Of a stretch of DNA of 64,000 nt, positions 8,316 through 16,151 are shown one piece after another. Position numbers and translations under genes: made by a program. The DNA is from Pseudoalteromonas luteoviolacea. GTDB taxonomy: Bacteria > Pseudomonadota > Gammaproteobacteria > Enterobacterales > Alteromonadaceae. Each line of letters opens with the position of its first letter. Position 1 is the stretch's first letter. The notes under the pieces were generated by a model that saw only the letters and a program-made list of their open reading frames with translations, did no database searches and was not told the DNA's origin. The stretch is taken from contig NZ_CP015411.1 of NCBI RefSeq assembly GCF_001750165.1, forward strand, positions 1,950,001 through 2,014,000. The letters run 5' to 3'.

Positions 8316-8996
8316 TTACAGTTCTAGTGTTAGGTACATATCTTTGATCTCATCGGGGATGATGCCAAGGTAGTCCAGGGTTTGGGCTTCGGTCGCGTGG
8401 CGAAATGCACGCATTAGTAGTGCTACTGACACATGGTTTTCAACACGTTGGTGGTAACCCCATGTCTTCCTGAGCGTATGCGAACCAAAATTACCATTGA
8501 GTTTTGCATGCTCGCACCAGCTTTTAACTAGCCGATTTAACGCAGGTACAGTGAGTGGTTTCCTCAGCCTTCGGAATGACACAAACAAAGGGGCGGAGGG
8601 ATCTAAGCGGTCTGGGTGGTGTTCTAGCCAGCTTTGTATTGCGGTGATGGCTGAGGTGTTTAACGTGATTGGGCGGTACTGTTTGTTTTTGGATTGTTTA
8701 AGCTCTAAATAATCACCCACTTGCAGATGTACGACTTGCCCTATGGTGAGTGATAGTAACTCATTGGCCCTATAGGCCGTGTTGATGCCTAGGGTAAATA
8801 AGCAAAGGTTTCTGGGTTGATGTTTTAAGTGTGCTTTGATGGTGTTGATTGCTTGTCGTGTTCGGATGGGCTGAACTTTGATCGAAGAGCCCCGCTTAGG
8901 GTGGTTGTTGTTGTTACTTTTGGGCATTAGCAGTCTTTTAAAACATCTCAAATTTTTGAGCTTGTTAACTTTTATTTGAAAGTTGGCATAATCCAT
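8316..8996 (-). CDS. FimB-sized tyrosine site-specific recombinase
   Basis: Catalytic residues are all visible: R in INTAYRANELLSL, H-x-x-R in SHTLRKTW, H in FRHATEAQ and Y in TLDYLGI. From the internal ATG at 8927 the protein is 203 residues with R53, H150, R153, H177 and Y186. Length and spacing are very close to FimB/FimE, and there is no arm-binding or core-binding N-terminal domain. The first ATG (8996) lies inside a 140-bp segment bounded by 13-bp inverted repeats, so the first residues would change on inversion. It is more likely a DNA invertase than the ~400-residue kind of integrase usual for ssrA islands, though an integrase role is not excluded. Confidence 0.75.
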   Translation of the reverse strand: MDYANFQIKVNKLKNLRCFKRLLMPKSNNNNHPKRGSSIKVQPIRTRQAINTIKAHLKHQPRNLCLFTLGINTAYRANELLSLTIGQVVHLQVGDYLELKQSKNKQYRPITLNTSAITAIQSWLEHHPDRLDPSAPLFVSFRRLRKPLTVPALNRLVKSWCEHAKLNGNFGSHTLRKTWGYHQRVENHVSVALLMRAFRHATEAQTLDYLGIIPDEIKDMYLTLEL

Positions 8997-9112
8997 TTTC
9001 CCGTTACGTATAAATAGATTAGCAAGGATTCAACAGGCTGTAAGTGTGGTGAGACGCACCATTAAACCCTTGCTGAGTACGCAGTTATTATACCTTTATC
9101 AACTTTCAAATA
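8973..9112. promoter_or_regulatory. candidate invertible DNA segment (13-bp inverted repeats)
   Basis: TATTTGAAAGTTG (8973-8985) and its exact reverse complement (9100-9112) bound 114 bp between the recombinase gene and the exported-protein gene. On the minus strand the segment carries an outward promoter-like stretch (TTGAAT, 15 nt, TATACG), a GGGA and ATG codons reading into the recombinase. If the segment is flipped, ATG-CCA joins in frame to the plus-strand gene, giving it a start and a basic signal-peptide n-region (MPTFKYKLKKF). Inversion has not been observed; it is inferred from sequence. Confidence 0.5.
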
Positions 9113-9128
9113 TAAATTAAAGAAGTTT

Positions 9129-9440
9129 TTGTTATATGTAGCCCTGTCCGTTGGAGTAAGCTTTCAGGCTGTTGCTGCTGGAATGACGAACGCTGAGTTT
9201 TTAGAGCTTGATAATTCTTATAAAAAGTTTTGGATTCAAGGCGCGATGTATGCGCTTGGGCATGTCGCGGCCGCCAAAAGTAAAGAGACTGGAAAATGCG
9301 TTATTGATTGGTACTTTGGAGACAAGCGAGCTGAGCGCAACAGTCTAATTTTAGCGAGTATGGAAAAATATCCGTCTTCATATCCGAGTGCAATATTTAT
9401 CGCCCTTACTGAGAGGGAATGCGGCACCTATCACAAATAA
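9129..9440 (+). CDS. small exported protein, apparently start-less in this orientation
   Basis: The body has a signal-peptide core (LLYVALSVGVSFQAVAA) and a mature part of about 85 residues with two Cys (GKCVIDWYF and TERECG), reminiscent of Rap1a/Tai-type immunity proteins, a weak resemblance. The open frame runs up to 9066 without ATG, GTG or TTG before TTG 9129, and TTG 9129 would cut off the basic n-region (KYKLKK) that is encoded just upstream. Inverting the 8973-9112 segment supplies an in-frame ATG and a 114-residue product. It may therefore be in an OFF phase here. Confidence 0.6.
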   Translation: MLYVALSVGVSFQAVAAGMTNAEFLELDNSYKKFWIQGAMYALGHVAAAKSKETGKCVIDWYFGDKRAERNSLILASMEKYPSSYPSAIFIALTERECGTYHK

Positions 9441-9597
9441 TTTGAACAAGCCTTAACATAGGTCAGTCAGATTTGAAAATTGGGACATAATCAAATCTGA
9501 CATCCGTAAATGTGCCATAAGATGTTAACACCATAAGATAAGAAAACGTTAAAAGTGCCGTACTTTGCCGTAAAGTAGCACCTTGTTTTGTATTTAT

Positions 9598-11346
9598 TTA
9601 TGCGTCCATTGCTTTCTCCACCAAGCTCCTTATCGTCTGATTCTCTAGTTTTGCAGCAATAGGTGAAATATTGTCTTGGTTTTCTCGCCAATGCATTCCG
9701 TCGTTATAAATAACTCCCAACAAATAGAAATATTCAGGGACTGAAACTCCATGGCTTTCTGCACGAGAAAGCTTATCTCGTGTTTTAAACGTACTAAGAA
9801 ACTCTTGTTTGTGCGCTTGGTCTGCAAGAAGCCCATAAGCACGCTTTTCAACTGAAATCCTTACAGCACAACAAACAGCTAATGGATCGAAGTTCTCGCC
9901 ATCCTTAAGGTATTTTCTGGCTTCTTCTTCAATGAAGCTATAGAAATTATTGCCTTCCCCCCAAGTTGCTCTTAAGCCAAGTGCATTAAATTCTGCTCGT
10001 TTATTAATTTCACCATTATTAAAGTGTAATAAATATTTTGAAACTTCATCTTTAATTGAAGGTTCATTTCTTTTTCTTAATAATTTAACCATTGCGGAAT
10101 TAGGCTCAATATTTCGCTTGTCCAGGTAGTAAACTTTTTGCTTGCTAAAAGCGAAGTTTTTGAAGTAATACGGGTTTAGATGAGTCAAAATTAGAGGGTA
10201 TAAACGACGTCCTTCATATTTGAACTGATCGATCAACTTAGTTATGTAATACTGAACGGCGACTAAGTTTGCATCATCTAAATAGTCAAAAACCTCATCA
10301 ATAACAAGAATGCAGTTGTTTCCAGTTAACTTTTTTTGAGCCCGATAGAGTAATGCAACAAAAGTGATTACATCTCTTTGACCGTTTGAAATATGGGTGG
10401 TTTTTGGAAATTCAACTATTAATTTCCTCCCTGATTCTTTAGGTGCAATCCTGCACCATGAGCTATTAAAAGCTTTTAGAATTTCTTTGTATTCATTTTT
10501 CTCTAGCTTATAACCACTGTATTTCTGTGCTTTTTTGAACTTTGCTTTATCTTGCCTGTAGACACTATGCAACTGCAAACCTATCAAAAAAGATGATACG
10601 GAGTCAGTTACACCCAAGTTAGAATTCAATATTGTGTTTGATATTTCATTGAGTGGTTCAATTCCGGATAAGTAATCGAGCTTATTATTGGAAATCCACT
10701 TTAAAATATGTTCTGTAGTGCCGTTTTGAGCGTTTACATCGAAGATGAAATTGTCGATTTTCCTCTGATTTCTTACCTGAGACATTCTGTCAAATAAATG
10801 TAATTTATCTCCAAGACTACTAATAAATTCCAGGTTTTCTAAGTGAGAAGATATATTTTGAAGGATTTTTCCGTTGCAACCAAAACTAGTTTTTTGAATT
10901 CGATGTGAATATTCGAATGTCTCTCGTGCCGGAGTCGTCTCTATAAGTATAACAGGGTCCACTGATATAGATGCACTTACAGCTGTGCGACCACCAAAAT
11001 TTCGTCCAACACCTTTAGCTTTAATTTGGCTGTTAATAACAAACCATGAAAAGTGTTCTGAAATTGTATTATGAGTATCATCAGCCTCCAGTGTAAAAAT
11101 TGTATTTTCTGAATTTTCGTATTCAATTGTCAACTTTGACGCTAAAGCTGGATCACTCCTGTGATGATGATCTTCATGAACCGAAAGCTTGTTGGTCTTC
11201 AAACTATTAAATGCAGTTGCAAACGAGCTTTTACCAAACCCATTTGGAGCAACCAACAAGCTAGGCTTATTAGCCAATATATTTAATTCAAAATTTCGAT
11301 TTGAAATGCCTTTAACATGTTCAATCGTAATCTTCTTTATGGTCAT
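9598..11346 (-). CDS. SMC/ABC-type ATPase, probable defence component
   Basis: 582 residues. Walker A is APNGFGKSSFA (about residue 31), the ABC signature region is ISNGQRD (about 317), and Walker B with its D-loop-like end is CILVIDEVFDYLDD (about 342-355). This is the split-head layout of RecF/SMC-like ATPases with a short helical insert. The C-terminal 180 residues are not recognised and hold the likely effector or sensor part. The gene lies 151 bp downstream of the truncated TIR-like gene on the same strand, which suggests a former two-gene operon. Partner and substrate are unknown. Confidence 0.7.
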   Translation of the reverse strand: MTIKKITIEHVKGISNRNFELNILANKPSLLVAPNGFGKSSFATAFNSLKTNKLSVHEDHHHRSDPALASKLTIEYENSENTIFTLEADDTHNTISEHFSWFVINSQIKAKGVGRNFGGRTAVSASISVDPVILIETTPARETFEYSHRIQKTSFGCNGKILQNISSHLENLEFISSLGDKLHLFDRMSQVRNQRKIDNFIFDVNAQNGTTEHILKWISNNKLDYLSGIEPLNEISNTILNSNLGVTDSVSSFLIGLQLHSVYRQDKAKFKKAQKYSGYKLEKNEYKEILKAFNSSWCRIAPKESGRKLIVEFPKTTHISNGQRDVITFVALLYRAQKKLTGNNCILVIDEVFDYLDDANLVAVQYYITKLIDQFKYEGRRLYPLILTHLNPYYFKNFAFSKQKVYYLDKRNIEPNSAMVKLLRKRNEPSIKDEVSKYLLHFNNGEINKRAEFNALGLRATWGEGNNFYSFIEEEARKYLKDGENFDPLAVCCAVRISVEKRAYGLLADQAHKQEFLSTFKTRDKLSRAESHGVSVPEYFYLLGVIYNDGMHWRENQDNISPIAAKLENQTIRSLVEKAMDA

Positions 11347-11497
11347 TTCTGTTCTATCCCCCTAAACCTATTTCAGCGCAATATCTATGAATGACGTCGT
11401 AAATCATCAGCAATTTGGAACAATGCAAGACCTGCCCATTTGTGGTACGAGAGAAGGTTCCGAAAGATTGTCTGTGTGAATTAGCCTTGTTAGCTGT

Positions 11498-11894
11498 TTA
11501 TATTTCGTACCCAGCACCTCGAAGCTCCGTATCTAGCTGCTCTTTCCAGCTGCCAGCCGCATCCATAGCTACATATACCACTCCGCTAATATCATTAGGA
11601 GTTTCTACCGAACCCTTTACTAGAGCTGCCACCCTTTCTCTTGATAGTTTTGCTATTAGATAACCGTGCTCAAATACTACATTTTGCCGAGCACGCCACT
11701 TATAGATAAGGGTATCCCGTTTTGCCCCAACGTCACATTCCGTATATAAAACGATTCCAAACCCAACGTTACTGTAGTGATCTATTTTTTCTATAATTGT
11801 TCTTCCGCCGCTTGCCTGTAAATGCAGAATTATTGGCTCAAGGCCCTTAGATTTAACATAGGTCTGAACGTCGTTCTTAGCGTGCTCATCATGT
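11498..11894 (-). pseudogene. TIR-like nucleotide-binding protein, 5' end removed at an IS3-family insertion
   Basis: The native part starts HDEHAKNDVQTYVKSKG and continues with LEPIILH, GRTIIEKIDHYSNVGFGIVL, RARQNVVFEHGYLIAKL and GVVYVAMD. This is the pattern of the predicted nucleotide-binding TIR-like family (PF10137), relatives of effector domains in CBASS/Pycsar-type systems. The Glu in NVVFEHGY corresponds to the TIR catalytic position. Upstream of HDE, where family members have a leading strand plus HG, the frame runs into the left end of the IS at 11895. The open frame reaches 12010 through IS sequence, but that N-terminus is an accident. Confidence 0.7.
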
Positions 11895-11963
11895 TGTAAC
11901 TCCCCCATAAACTGAAACAGTTCATAAGTAGAATTTCTATCAATATAAGAAGGAAATTTTACG

Positions 11964-12230
11964 ATGCGAAAAAGTAAGTTCACTGAAACACAGATCGTCG
12001 GCATGATCAAAGAAGCTGAATCAGGTGTGCCTGTACCGGAAATATGCCGTAAACATGGTGTTGGTCAAAGTACATTTTATAAGTGGCGTTCTAAATATGG
12101 TGGGATGGAAGCCTCTGATGTAAAACGTTTAAAAGAGCTTGAAGATGAAAATCGCAAGCTAAAAGATATGTTTGCGACTCTCAGTTTAAAACACTCAATG
12201 CTCGAGGAAATCATCTCAAAAAAGCTGTAA
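11964..12230 (+). CDS. IS3-family OrfA (DNA-binding transposase subunit)
   Basis: 88 residues. A helix-turn-helix (about residues 6-45, KFTETQIVGMIKEAESG then EICRKHGVGQSTFYKW) is followed by a leucine-zipper-like coiled coil (KRLKELEDENRKLKDM), the typical OrfA plan. It ends just past an A6G run (12218-12224), a likely -1 frameshift site that would join it to OrfB to make the full transposase. Confidence 0.88.
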   Translation: MRKSKFTETQIVGMIKEAESGVPVPEICRKHGVGQSTFYKWRSKYGGMEASDVKRLKELEDENRKLKDMFATLSLKHSMLEEIISKKL

Positions 12231-13042
12231 AAACGAGTAGACGCAGAGCTTGGGTCGAGCATTTATGTGCGAGATTTGAGGTAAGTGTTGCATTTGCTTG
12301 TGACGTAGCTGGTTTGAGTCGCAGTGTTTATTACTATAAATGCAAGCGACCGTCGGATGATGATGTGATTGATTCTTTGCTGACGCTTGTTGAGCGGCAT
12401 CCTAGATGGGGTATGCCTAAGCTGTTTAAACGACTTAGACATCAAGGCAAAGTATGGAATAAAAAGCGTGTTGAGCGAGTATATAACATGCTCAAGCTTA
12501 ACCTTAGACGAAAAGGAAAACGCCGTGTACCAACACGCACACCAAAGCCGTTAAGCGCACCGGGAAAACATAATGAGTCGTGGTCGATGGATTTTATGAG
12601 CGATGCGCTCAGCTACGGACATCGTTTTAGAACACTGAATGTGCTGGATGATTACAACCGTCAAGCGTTAGCCATTGAGGTTGATACAAGCCTCACGGCT
12701 GAGCGAGTTATCCGAGTCCTAGAACGGGTCATAGCATGGCGTGGAAAGCCAAAACAAATTCGAGTGGATAATGGTCCTGAGTTTACGTCAAATGCTTTAG
12801 ATAGCGGGGCTGCAGAACAGTGCATAAAACTTGAGTTTATTGAACCAGGTAGTCCATATCAGAACGGTTTTGTTGAGCGATTTAATCGCAGCTATCGAGA
12901 AGAAGTGTTGGATTTATATCTGTTTGAGTCACTTCAGCAGGTTCGTGACATTACAGATGAATGGTTAGATATTTATAATTATGAACGGCCTCACGATGCA
13001 CTAGGAGACCAAACTCCAATGAGCTATCTTGAGGCAGCATAA
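12218..13042 (+). CDS. IS3-family OrfB (DDE integrase-core transposase)
   Basis: This frame has no good start of its own before TTG 12314. It is joined to OrfA by -1 slippage at the A6G motif (12218-12224), after which it reads KKAVKTSRRRAW. Catalytic DDE residues are in WSMDFMSDAL, IRVDNGPEFTS and GFVERFNRSYREE. The core is intact to the C-terminal YNYERPHDALG motif, so the element looks active. Confidence 0.85.
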   Translation, partial: KKAVKTSRRRAWVEHLCARFEVSVAFACDVAGLSRSVYYYKCKRPSDDDVIDSLLTLVERHPRWGMPKLFKRLRHQGKVWNKKRVERVYNMLKLNLRRKGKRRVPTRTPKPLSAPGKHNESWSMDFMSDALSYGHRFRTLNVLDDYNRQALAIEVDTSLTAERVIRVLERVIAWRGKPKQIRVDNGPEFTSNALDSGAAEQCIKLEFIEPGSPYQNGFVERFNRSYREEVLDLYLFESLQQVRDITDEWLDIYNYERPHDALGDQTPMSYLEAA

Positions 13043-13109
13043 TTCTACTAATGGGCTGTACTAAAATTGGGGCAGTTACACTATGTACCTCTATCGATAC
13101 ATTCAGGAA

Positions 13110-13170
13110 ACAAAAAAGCCAGTTAAAGAAGTTCTCTAACTGGCTGTTTTATAACACTTAATGTGGTGGA
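13110..13170. repeat. 61-bp direct repeat, right attachment site (attR-like)
   Basis: This is identical to 3134-3194. It includes the true 3' terminal seven bases of ssrA and its terminator, and marks the boundary between the island and the chromosome. Confidence 0.85.
13112..13145 (-). terminator. ssrA terminator
   Basis: AGCCAGTTA and TAACTGGCT form a stem with an 11-nt loop; read on the minus strand it is followed by TTTTTT. It lies inside the att repeat. Confidence 0.85.
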
Positions 13171-13521
13171 GCTGGGGGGATTTGAACCCCCGTCCAGAAA
13201 GCGTCGACCCTCGGTCCTACATGTTTAGTATCGTCTATTGGTTAACCTTTAAGTCTCGGACGAACACGATAAGTAAAGGCGAGGCCGCTTATATTTAGCC
13301 CTTCAACCCCGGCCAGGGTTTCCGTAGCGATCTTATGTAGGGTGACACTCCAAATCCAGAACCACAAGCATTTCTTGGAGGAGTGCTAGCGGGCTTATTA
13401 TGCCGCTAGAGCGTAGTTATCGTCGTTTGCGATTACTTTAAATGCGGCTTTTTTACGAGGCCAACCGCCCCTCGACATGCACCTCAGGCTTCATGAATCC
13501 TGTCGAATCCTAATCAGCCCC
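13164..13521 (-). ncRNA. ssrA: tmRNA (ssrA)
   Basis: The RNA starts GGGGCUGAUUAGGAUUCGAC and ends GGUUCAAAUCCCCCC...CUCCACCA, the tRNA-like acceptor and T-arm of tmRNA, with the 3' CCA encoded at 13164. The tag frame is 13398-13430 and reads ANDDNYALAA followed by two stops, close to the ANDENYALAA tag of enterobacteria. It rescues stalled ribosomes and tags the unfinished proteins for proteolysis. Its 3' end has served as an integration site, and it is intact after island insertion. Confidence 0.96.
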
Positions 13522-13586
13522 TGAAATCTTTCATTCAGTACATAACAGTTTACTTTTAATTCTAAGTTAAGCTGTTATTTTCGGGC

Positions 13587-13615
13587 ATTGTAGCCCTAAT
13601 ATATTGGCTTAGCAA
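13587..13615 (-). promoter_or_regulatory. ssrA promoter
   Basis: On the minus strand TTGCTA (13615-13610), a 17-nt spacer and TACAAT (13592-13587) make a strong sigma-70 type promoter. Transcription would begin near 13580 and give a precursor with about 60 nt of 5' leader. Confidence 0.7.
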
Positions 13616-13710
13616 TAGTTTTTATGGCTTTTGTGTGACGGTTACGGTTAGTTGCTGATTAACTAACCGGTTTGTTTGTAAAGTATCCTGAACTATGTCC
13701 GTTCATGCCA

Positions 13711-14367
13711 TTAATGTAGTGCATGCTGTTTAAATCGACTGTGCCAATCTACTTGGTTAAGTTGTGAAAGCTGCTCGTCGCTTAATATTTGCGTCAAACG
13801 TTTGGTTTTTAGTTGGTTAAGGCTCTGGATTTGTGCGGTAAAGTCTGCAAATGTGGGGTAAGCGTCGGTATCAGCAATGACGTAGGCAGCTTCTACAAAG
13901 TTGTCTCGTAAAATTGAGAACACTTGCTGTTGCTGGCTTTGTGTCAATGTATTGCTTTTGACTAAATGCTTGACCATCATGGTGGCTTTTTTATCAGAGT
14001 CAGCGTGTAAAGTGGGTAAATACTTATCTTGCCACTGGGTTCTGCCTGTTAAAAACTCTTTTTCTACTCTGTCTTCATCTGAAAGTGTTGCTTGATTTGT
14101 GTTTGGCTTTTGAGTTTTAGTGATTTTTTGGTCAGTAAAAGCGTGTTGTGATTGCTCTAGTGTAAGTAGACGATTTTGTATATCTTCCAGCTCTACATCT
14201 AAATTTGATTCGGATGGGCTCTGCTTCTGTGGTTTTAATGCTAACTGCGTCTCAAGGTGTGCGATCCGCTCTGAGAGGGCGGTTAACTCAAGCTGCGCTG
14301 CAACATTGGCAAGCAACAATATAAACGTTAATAAAATAAATAAATATTGGGTTTTAGAGTTTGTCAT
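13711..14367 (-). CDS. membrane-anchored coiled-coil protein of unknown function
   Basis: 218 residues from the ATG at 14367, which has AGGA at good distance; an ATG two codons earlier is too close to it. There is one N-terminal helix (YLFILLTFILLLANVAAQ), then heptad-like stretches (ELTALSERIAHLETQLAL, ELEDIQNRLLTLEQS), a Gln/Lys-rich linker and a helical C-terminal domain. Orientation suggests a periplasmic domain. No family is recognised. It is followed at a distance by ssrA and preceded by the exported repeat protein. Confidence 0.6.
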   Translation of the reverse strand: MTNSKTQYLFILLTFILLLANVAAQLELTALSERIAHLETQLALKPQKQSPSESNLDVELEDIQNRLLTLEQSQHAFTDQKITKTQKPNTNQATLSDEDRVEKEFLTGRTQWQDKYLPTLHADSDKKATMMVKHLVKSNTLTQSQQQQVFSILRDNFVEAAYVIADTDAYPTFADFTAQIQSLNQLKTKRLTQILSDEQLSQLNQVDWHSRFKQHALH

Positions 14368-14417
14368 ATTCATTTCCTAAAAGGCATCAGCTAAATTGCA
14401 CTGATGCCAGACTGAGT

Positions 14418-14915
14418 CTATTTACCGTAGCCTTCCTCTTTTTCATAAACGTAACCGCCAGTTGAAGTTGCATTAAGCATTTCAACTACATCGGCAGTAT
14501 AAAAATGGTTAACCAGTTCACTGTTAAAACCACGATAGATAGTTTTAGCTTGAGAGTGAGTGGTATATCCCTCAGTGCTTTCGTACTCATAGCCTAAAGA
14601 CTTGATATTAAGTGCTTCGTTTACATCTGACGTGTAAAAGTGATTTCCACCAGGCCCTGCATTTGGGTTATGCATGCGATAAAATGCTTTGTTAGCATCG
14701 CTATCGTCATAGCTAACTAAAATGACAGCTGGGCCTTCATAGGTAAAGCCCCCAGAGCCTACTGCATTAAGCATTTCAGTCACGTTGGTTGTGTAAAAGT
14801 GATTACCATGTTTGTAAGCACGGTATAGTGTTTTGTCAGCAGCTAAAGTTGATAGGCTGGTTGTGGCTAATAGTGCGCTTAATAATAAGGCGACTTTTTT
14901 AGTTTTTCTTTCCAT
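14418..14915 (-). CDS. exported protein with three HFYT repeats (DUF5648-like)
   Basis: The signal peptide (KKVALLLSALLATTSLSTLAA) is followed by three repeats of about 45 residues, each built on YR....NHFYT..V.E.LN and ending with a Gly-Tyr/Phe-x-Tyr-Glu turn (HFYTTNVTEMLNA, HFYTSDVNEALN, HFYTADVVEMLNA). This is the pattern of the DUF5648 beta-propeller-like repeats found in secreted proteins. Three copies are too few for a closed propeller, so it may pair or act as a small binding module. The start at 14915 is chosen because AGGA sits six bases upstream. Confidence 0.75.
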   Translation of the reverse strand: MERKTKKVALLLSALLATTSLSTLAADKTLYRAYKHGNHFYTTNVTEMLNAVGSGGFTYEGPAVILVSYDDSDANKAFYRMHNPNAGPGGNHFYTSDVNEALNIKSLGYEYESTEGYTTHSQAKTIYRGFNSELVNHFYTADVVEMLNATSTGGYVYEKEEGYGK

Positions 14916-15131
14916 CTTCATTCCTTGTATTTATAAAATAGGCGTTAAAGCCACAATAATTGTAACATTTAATTTCATTTATTAATATTTAATTTACATT
15001 TGGGTGGGTGTTAGGTATTTAAGTCATTGATGGTAAATATAGTTTTGCAGTGCTTTCATTTGGTATTCAGCTAGAATTAGGTATTAACTTTTATTACTTA
15101 GTCTTTTGAAAATACCTTTGGAGCCTAAATA

Positions 15132-16049
15132 ATGATTGAAAAAAGTAAGTTTGTTGGTTGCTTCAAGGGGCTTGCGATTGGTGATGCGTTGGCGGCTTCT
15201 TATGAAGGGGGTCCAGTAGAGCGGCTTTTATGGCGCTTTTTAGGGCGAACTAAAACAGGTCAAAGAAGGTATACAGATGATACGCAAATGTCTATTGATA
15301 TTGCACAGTCATTTTTAACTCAAAAACACATGGATCAAACGCATCTCGCACACACATTTGCTCAAAGCTATAGGTGGTCTCGAGGGTATGGCCCAAGCGC
15401 AGCTTCTTTGCTTAAAGGTATCAAAAGCGGGCAATCATGGGAGAGTCTCAATCGAAAAAAATTCGCGCAAGGTTCTATGGGCAATGGGGCTGCTATGCGA
15501 GCGCCAATCGCAGCTTTATGTTGTCTAGGTTGCGAAGATACTTTAAGTGATTATGTACACAAAAGTGCAGAGATCACGCATGCCCACCCCGAAGCGATAG
15601 AAGGAGCTTTGCTGATAGCAAATGCAACGCGTTTGTCGTTAAAAGATGTGGAAAGCATTGGTATTTTACAGGCTTTGTGTGCGGGTGCCGTAGCACCTAT
15701 ATATAAATTTAGACTGAGTAAGTGCTTGGATTATGTTGTAAGTGGTAAGGCGTTACCTATGCAATTTATTAAGACAGAGTTTGGCAATGGCATGCTCGCG
15801 AGTGAGTCTTGCATTACAGCACTTTATTTTGCTTTTACATATAGAAGGCAATCATTTTCTGACATGGTGCAAGCGATTTGTGATTTAGGAGGTGATGCTG
15901 ACACCATAGCCGCAATGGCATGCGCTATTTGGGGAGCATGCAATGGTGGATTGTCGATGATAGAGTATGATAACCGCATAGAAAATTTAGCCTTAGTTGA
16001 GCAGTTAGCAGGTCAAATCTACCTTCATTATCAGGATCGCATCGGATAA
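15132..16049 (+). CDS. ADP-ribosylglycohydrolase family protein
   Basis: 305 residues with GGAG eight bases before the ATG. It shows the family's metal-site motifs: GDALAA near the N-terminus, TDDTQMS (about residue 49), GSMGNGAAMR (about 115) and GGDADTIAAM (about 253). Members remove ADP-ribose from proteins, nucleic acids or small molecules using two Mg ions. It is monocistronic; the ISAs1 element sits 100 bp downstream. It may reverse an ADP-ribosylation made by a toxin or host enzyme, but no transferase is seen nearby. Confidence 0.85.
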   Translation: MIEKSKFVGCFKGLAIGDALAASYEGGPVERLLWRFLGRTKTGQRRYTDDTQMSIDIAQSFLTQKHMDQTHLAHTFAQSYRWSRGYGPSAASLLKGIKSGQSWESLNRKKFAQGSMGNGAAMRAPIAALCCLGCEDTLSDYVHKSAEITHAHPEAIEGALLIANATRLSLKDVESIGILQALCAGAVAPIYKFRLSKCLDYVVSGKALPMQFIKTEFGNGMLASESCITALYFAFTYRRQSFSDMVQAICDLGGDADTIAAMACAIWGACNGGLSMIEYDNRIENLALVEQLAGQIYLHYQDRIG

Positions 16050-16151
16050 TTAAACTCTTTGTATTAATTATTCAAAAAATCACAAATATACTATTAAAGT
16101 TCAATTGAACAACACGCCAGTCATACATCTCTTTTTAGCTGCATTATATTC

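Larger units (their letters stand above)
11895..13080 (+). mobile_element. IS3-family insertion sequence (IS407/IS51-like)
   Basis: 1186 bp bounded by imperfect inverted repeats that start TGTAACTCCCCCA on the left and TGTAACTGCCCCA on the right (read inward); both ends also share TAGTAGAATT or AAGTAGAATT about 35 nt inside. It encodes orfA and orfB. The four bases flanking each end differ (ATGT on the left, CTAT on the right), so no target duplication remains. Confidence 0.85.

Noticed and set aside
8316..8996. Simple call of island integrase for the tyrosine recombinase
   Set aside because: It lacks the N-terminal DNA-binding domains and has FimB length; its neighbouring inverted repeats, not the 61-bp att repeats, are the more likely substrate. 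Kept as an alternative only.
11895..12010. Full-length start for the TIR-like gene inside the IS
   Set aside because: The first 39 codons are the IS left end read in reverse, not native protein; family members need a leading strand and HG before HDE.
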